Shown here one piece after another: positions 60,309 to 64,000 of a stretch of DNA of 64,000 nucleotides (positions within the stretch are counted from its first letter, which is position 1; every line of letters starts with the position of its first letter). A program made the translations under genes and the position numbers. Below the pieces are notes generated by a model, which searched no databases, was not told the DNA's origin, and was given only the letters and a program-made list of their open reading frames with translations. The stretch is from an uncultured Mediterraneibacter sp. GTDB lineage: Bacteria; Bacillota; Clostridia; Lachnospirales; Lachnospiraceae. The stretch spans positions 1 through 64,000 of the forward strand of contig NZ_CAKRDI010000015.1 of NCBI RefSeq assembly GCF_934309415.1. Direction: 5' to 3'.

Positions 60309-62051
60309 ATGAATATTACAGAACAGAAGTTAACAGGTAAAGCAAGTATCGATAAACCATGGCTCAAATTTTATCCGGAGCAGTTCAGAAATCTTGAGAT
60401 ACCGAAACTTACAATTGAAGCGTTTTTAAAGATGAGAAATCCGGATGAGAACAGAATTGCATTTGAGTATTATGGAAATAAAATTACATGGAAACAGTTA
60501 TGGGAAGATGCGGATATTGCCGCAAGAGCACTGAAATCACTTGGATTTAAAGAAGGTGACAGAATTCCGGTATTTTTACAGTCCATGCCATCTCATTATG
60601 TCCTGCTTTTTGCAGCAGAGAGAATTGGTGCGACAGTTGTCTGTCGTGATGATGTTCCGGAAGAGCTTTGCTTTGCAATCCGTAAATCCAGAACAGACAC
60701 AGCATTTGTGATGGATTATACTTCAAAAGCAGATGAGGAGTTATTCCGTGAGACAACTCCGATGACAAGAATGATTAAAGTATCACCGTTTGATTATGCA
60801 GATAAGAGCCAGATGCAGGACTATATTGTAAAAGAGATTGAATCCCGTTATCCGGATGAGACTGAGACAGCAGAAGGAGATATGAACTGGCAGGAGTTCA
60901 TGGAACTGGGAAGAAACTTTGAGGGAGAATATCTGGCACCGGTAGATCCTGACAGAGCAGTATTTGGGGCATATACAAGTGGTTCTACAGGAATCTCTAA
61001 ACTTGTAATCCATTCTTCTGCGAATGTAGTAGCGGTTGCATATCAGATGTCTATCTTTATCCCACCGTCAGAAGTACAGGAAATCTGGTGGACACCAATC
61101 CTTCCACCGGCACTGATTGCGGTAACTGTTTCAATGACAATTTTCCCGCTTTCCACAGGTCTGATGGTTGAACTGGATCCGTTCTGCCCGGTAGAGGATA
61201 TTGATATTGCATTTATGGAACGTAAGCCAAACTTCTGGGCACTGATTCCAATGTTGTGCGAGCTGTTAATGAAGAGCGATAGAATTCCGGAAGATTATGA
61301 TATGTCTCATCTGAGAAGTATCGGTGCCGGAGCAGAGGCGATGAATGAACGTAAATACGAAGAGGTAGAAGCGTTCTTCCACAAACATAATATTAAAGCA
61401 AAATTCAGTGCAGGTTATGGACAGAGCGAAGGTTGTTCTAACTTTACACTTCCGAATCCAATGTTCCCGCTGGTAGACGGATGTGTAGGTATGCCGATGC
61501 CGGCTACTGTACTTGCAGTGTTTGACAAAGATCTGAACGAGTTGAACTATGGAGAAATCGGAGAAATCTGTATGACAGGACCGTCTATGATGCTCCATTA
61601 TTCTGGATGGATGGGAGAAGAGATGACAGAGAAAACTCTGGTTGAGCATCCAGATGGAAATACATGGTTACATACAGGAGATGCAGCGTATATTACAGAG
61701 CAGGGAATCATTCATATCCTTGGCCGTGGAGATACAAAGCGTTATGGAGATAATCCACTTTATATGATGAGAATGGAGACAAAAGTGGTAAGAACTCCGG
61801 GAGTTCAGGATGGGTTCTTCTGTCTGGTGCCGGATCAGGAGAATGAGGGATATTACCTTCCATATTTATTTATTGTTCTTGATGGAACGAAGACATTGGA
61901 AGAAGTATCAGAACAGCTGAAAGACGTGCTTGATGAACATGAGTATCCGGTAGAGATCAGAGTGATTGATGAGAGACCGTATTTCCATTTCAAGACAAAC
62001 AGAAAAGAACTGACAGCTCAGATCCTCGAAGAACTGGGACAGGCAGAGTAA
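60309..62051 (+). CDS. AMP-binding (acyl-CoA/aryl-CoA type) synthetase
   Basis: The protein has 580 residues of the ANL superfamily. YTSGSTGISK is the ATP-binding P-loop, GYGQSEGCSN the A5 motif, LHTGDAAY the A7 aspartate motif, GRGDTKRYG the hinge, and a late lysine lies in FKTNRKEL. It should activate a carboxylate as an acyl-adenylate; coupling to CoA is likely but the acid is unknown. No carrier protein or thioesterase is adjacent. AAGGGGAC precedes the ATG. Divergent from the HTH regulator gene, which probably controls it. Confidence 0.85.
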   Translation: MNITEQKLTGKASIDKPWLKFYPEQFRNLEIPKLTIEAFLKMRNPDENRIAFEYYGNKITWKQLWEDADIAARALKSLGFKEGDRIPVFLQSMPSHYVLLFAAERIGATVVCRDDVPEELCFAIRKSRTDTAFVMDYTSKADEELFRETTPMTRMIKVSPFDYADKSQMQDYIVKEIESRYPDETETAEGDMNWQEFMELGRNFEGEYLAPVDPDRAVFGAYTSGSTGISKLVIHSSANVVAVAYQMSIFIPPSEVQEIWWTPILPPALIAVTVSMTIFPLSTGLMVELDPFCPVEDIDIAFMERKPNFWALIPMLCELLMKSDRIPEDYDMSHLRSIGAGAEAMNERKYEEVEAFFHKHNIKAKFSAGYGQSEGCSNFTLPNPMFPLVDGCVGMPMPATVLAVFDKDLNELNYGEIGEICMTGPSMMLHYSGWMGEEMTEKTLVEHPDGNTWLHTGDAAYITEQGIIHILGRGDTKRYGDNPLYMMRMETKVVRTPGVQDGFFCLVPDQENEGYYLPYLFIVLDGTKTLEEVSEQLKDVLDEHEYPVEIRVIDERPYFHFKTNRKELTAQILEELGQAE

Positions 62052-62068
62052 GAAGTTATATATTAAAG

Positions 62069-62115
62069 AAACCAAAGGTTACAGGAGCTTAGGCGGGCAG
62101 TAACCTTTGGTTTTG
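62069..62115 (+). terminator. Terminator of the AMP-binding synthetase gene
   Basis: AAACCAAAGGTTAC and GTAACCTTTGGTTT form a 14-bp perfect stem, followed by TTGCTTT. Confidence 0.85.
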
Positions 62116-62147
62116 CTTTATATGTGAAAAAGAATACTTGAAAAGAG

Positions 62148-62175
62148 TTGAAATAAGGAAAATATATGTTATACT
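62148..62175 (+). promoter_or_regulatory. Promoter of the repeat-rich surface protein gene
   Basis: TTGAAA (62148-62153), 16 bases, TATACT (62170-62175), about 115 bases before the ATG. Confidence 0.65.
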
Positions 62176-62291
62176 TAAGATTGCAATAGAGGCTGATGAA
62201 GCACTTGAGAACAACGGCTCATATGACAGGAAGAGATCTATGTAGCTTAAAATAGACGTTGTTAAAAAAATGAAAAAGGAGAGAGATCAGA

Positions 62292-63572
62292 ATGAAAAGA
62301 CCAGTATTACCAAAAGTCCTTGCATTATCCGTTGCAACAATGTTGGTTGTCGGTACCGTTTCTGTAAATGCATATACAAATGATACTGCAAGTACAGCAG
62401 CAATCCCGTCAGTGTCCGGGTACAGCATTAGCAACTCAAACTTAGATGCACAGGCGAAGTCTGACGTAAAGGCGAAAGCACAGTCAGTGATCAAAGACAC
62501 AAAGAATGTAGACGCTAAGAAGAGTACAAGCATCGTATTCGATGGAAGTCCGGTAAAGAAAGTAGAGTATGATGGAGAAGCACATGGATTATCCGCAGGA
62601 GCATATCCGACACTTGGGGGCAAACGTATTGCAGATGCAGATATGTATTATGTAGGAGTTCAGGAAGACGGAACATATTATTCATCTTCTAAAGCACCAA
62701 CAGAGCCGGGATATTACTATGTAGCAGCAACCTATCCGGGAAGCGATGACTGGTATCCGATCATGGCTTATGGCGTAGTAGTTATTACAAAGAAAGCTCC
62801 AACACCAACAGTAACACCGGGTCCAACAGATGAACCGACAGTAACACCAGGCCCAACAGATGAACCAACAGTAACACCGGGTCCAACAGATAAACCGACA
62901 GTAACACCGGGTCCAACAGATGAACCGACAGTAACACCAGGTCCAACAGATAAACCAACAGTAACACCAGGTCCAACAGATGAACCGACAGTAACACCAG
63001 GTCCAACAGATGAACCAACAGTAACACCGGGTCCAACAGATGAACCGACAGTAACACCGGGTCCAACAGATGAACCAACAGTAACACCGGGTCCAACAGA
63101 TGAACCAACAGTAACACCGGGTCCAACAGATAAACCAACAGTAACACCAGGTCCAACAGATGAACCAACAGTAACACCGGGTCCAACAGATAAACCGACA
63201 GTAACACCGGGTCCAACAGATAAACCAACAGTAACACCGGGTCCAACAGATAAACCGACAGTAACACCGGGTCCAACAGATAAACCAACAACAACTCCTA
63301 CAACAGAACCAACAAAACAGCCTACATCAACACCGGTGAACCCGACAGCTACACCTTCAACAACAGCTACACCTACACCGACAAAGAAGGCTACAGCAAC
63401 ACCTACTAAGAAGACAACAAAAACTACTAAAAAGACAACAGCAAAGAAAACTACAACAAATAAGAAGAAAGCAGCTAAAACAGGCGATGCTACAAACTTC
63501 GTAGTTTACATTGCAGGAATCGCAGCAGCAGGTGCAGCTATCACTCTTACATTAAGAAAGAGAAAACACTAA
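62292..63572 (+). CDS. Repeat-rich cell-surface protein with sorting-like C-terminus
   Basis: The protein has 426 residues. A signal peptide (1-~32, cleavage near VNAYTND) precedes a beta-rich MBG-like domain (~75-170: FDGSPVKKVEYDGEAHGLSA, YYVAATYPGSDDW). Sixteen 10-residue units TVTPGPTD[E/K]P form a stalk (~174-333). A Thr/Lys-rich wall-spanning segment leads to AAKTGD, a hydrophobic helix and KRKH, like an LPxTG signal with the LP replaced. It is a surface stalk protein, probably covalently anchored; its ligand is unknown. AAAGGAGAGAG precedes the ATG, with promoter and terminator on either side. Confidence 0.85.
   Translation: MKRPVLPKVLALSVATMLVVGTVSVNAYTNDTASTAAIPSVSGYSISNSNLDAQAKSDVKAKAQSVIKDTKNVDAKKSTSIVFDGSPVKKVEYDGEAHGLSAGAYPTLGGKRIADADMYYVGVQEDGTYYSSSKAPTEPGYYYVAATYPGSDDWYPIMAYGVVVITKKAPTPTVTPGPTDEPTVTPGPTDEPTVTPGPTDKPTVTPGPTDEPTVTPGPTDKPTVTPGPTDEPTVTPGPTDEPTVTPGPTDEPTVTPGPTDEPTVTPGPTDEPTVTPGPTDKPTVTPGPTDEPTVTPGPTDKPTVTPGPTDKPTVTPGPTDKPTVTPGPTDKPTTTPTTEPTKQPTSTPVNPTATPSTTATPTPTKKATATPTKKTTKTTKKTTAKKTTTNKKKAAKTGDATNFVVYIAGIAAAGAAITLTLRKRKH
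62811..63290 (+). repeat. 30-bp tandem repeat array (16 units) within the surface protein gene
   Basis: Unit GTAACACCGGGTCCAACAGA + TGAACCGACA. Units differ at a few fixed sites: CCGG/CCAG, TGA/TAA (Glu or Lys) and CCG/CCA. The Lys units cluster at the 3' end. Perfect unit length makes slippage or recombination likely. Confidence 0.95.
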
Positions 63573-63611
63573 TTAAAATAAAACGGATTCGTATCAGATG
63601 AAGTGAATTAT

Positions 63612-63655
63612 TTCCCCCATAAGTCATAGATTTGATTTATGGGGGAATTTTTTTG
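63612..63655 (+). terminator. Terminator of the surface protein gene
   Basis: TTCCCCCATAA and TTATGGGGGAA pair around a 14-base loop, followed by TTTTTTTG. Confidence 0.9.
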
Positions 63656-63663
63656 TTCTTGTT

Positions 63664-63731
63664 TGCTTCCATGTTAATCACTCTGCTGCCTGGTGTGGAG
63701 GATGCACGAATTGTCTTGAATGTATCTCTAT
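63664..63731 (+). repeat. Family 1 repeat, decayed left half
   Basis: TCCATGTTAATCACTCTGCT, GTGGAGGATGCACGAATTG and CTTGAATGTATCTC match the first half of the element; the ends and right half are gone. Confidence 0.75.
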
Positions 63732-63871
63732 CTTTATAAATTGTAAGTAAAAGACCGGATTTGGGTAGAAATAGAATTCCCAAACAGGCCAGAGAATGGT
63801 ATGATAGAAACAAGTGCAATCGTATGCGATTAGTTGCAGCGAAGATCGAAGAAATGGAGAAGAGACAGAAA

Positions 63872-64000
63872 ATGCAAGAGGATAATTTGTATATTATAAT
63901 GCCGGCTTATAATGAAGAGGCGAATATCGGGGAAGTAATAGAACAATGGTATCCGGTAGTGGACAAGATTGGAGGAGAAAGCAGACTGGTAATTCTGAAT
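63872..64000 (+). CDS. Family 2 glycosyltransferase, N-terminal part
   Basis: The first 43 codons are present and the frame runs off the window. IIMPAYNEEANIGEVIEQW is the nucleotide-sugar-binding start of GT2 enzymes (GT-A fold), as in undecaprenyl-phosphate glycosyltransferases or dolichol-phosphate-mannose synthase-like proteins. The ATG at 63872 has GGAGAAG ~11 bases upstream; an in-frame ATG at 63854 is also possible. Confidence 0.8.
   Translation, partial: MQEDNLYIIMPAYNEEANIGEVIEQWYPVVDKIGGESRLVILN

Noticed and set aside
62785..63294. Long reverse-strand frame of VYLLDPVLL-type repeats
   Set aside because: It is the antisense of the 30-bp tandem repeat; the forward frame has signal peptide, domain and anchor.

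Overview
The window looks like chromosome from a gut Firmicute of the family Lachnospiraceae (the [Ruminococcus]/Mediterraneibacter/Blautia/Dorea neighbourhood is my best guess). The basis is moderate GC with AGGAGG-type ribosome sites, TTGACA/TATAAT promoters, U-tailed terminators, T-box, TPP and cobalamin riboswitches, a DUF1848 protein, LPXTG-like surface proteins and corrinoid, thiamine and amino-acid transport genes typical of anaerobic clostridia. The family is inferred from protein character, not from a marker gene.

Layout. 1-10 kb: end of a DUF1848 gene, a secreted 5'-nucleotidase with a sorting-like tail, a reverse-strand pair (DUF4832 protein and a large membrane protein resembling GT-C glycosyltransferases), and a 1132-residue membrane c-di-GMP enzyme (GGDEF, PAS-like, GGDEF, EAL). 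10-21 kb: a MATE exporter, then a cluster with two class III aminotransferases, an APC permease, two iron-type alcohol dehydrogenases, a cytidylate-kinase-like protein and an XRE-cupin regulator. This cluster fits conversion of GABA or related omega-amino acids to hydroxy acids. 21-25 kb: a flavin reductase-rubredoxin, a rubredoxin and a NifX-SlyD fusion, then a DNA glycosylase and an amidase lipoprotein. 25-33 kb: a T-box-controlled BASS transporter, a ClC-type transporter, two MATE exporters, an orphan PTS IIA and queT with a structured leader. 33-37 kb: a par/Fst-like type I toxin-antitoxin locus, a collapsed SNF2 helicase gene, cdd and pgi. 37-43 kb: a cobalamin-riboswitch operon encoding a CbiK-like lipoprotein and a BtuFCD-type importer. 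43-49 kb: a macro-domain protein and SSS, SstT and NSS transporters. 49-54 kb: a TPP-riboswitch thiazole operon (thiS, thiF, thiG, thiH, tenI-like). 54-64 kb: a second NSS transporter, a phosphoglucomutase, a phospholipase-C-like protein, an HTH regulator divergent from an AMP-binding synthetase, a repeat-rich surface protein and the start of a family 2 glycosyltransferase.

Three families of non-coding repeats are scattered between genes. Family 1 (143 bp, with a 33-bp short form) has 12-bp terminal inverted repeats and compensatory stem changes between copies. Family 2 (about 165 bp) has GAGTGTGTCTGAAAAAT-type ends and often carries internal deletions. Family 3 (about 120 bp) occurs twice. 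Several genes have decayed by internal deletion: an ECF sigma/anti-sigma pair, an SNF2 helicase and possibly a TOBE-domain gene.

The most interesting find is at 33.75-34.05 kb. It holds a 29-residue membrane peptide gene, a convergent small RNA promoter, a shared bidirectional terminator and two near-identical direct repeats that make the small RNA complementary to the toxin start region. This is the architecture of the enterococcal par (fst) addiction module. No tRNA, rRNA, CRISPR array, transposase or prophage gene was recognised.
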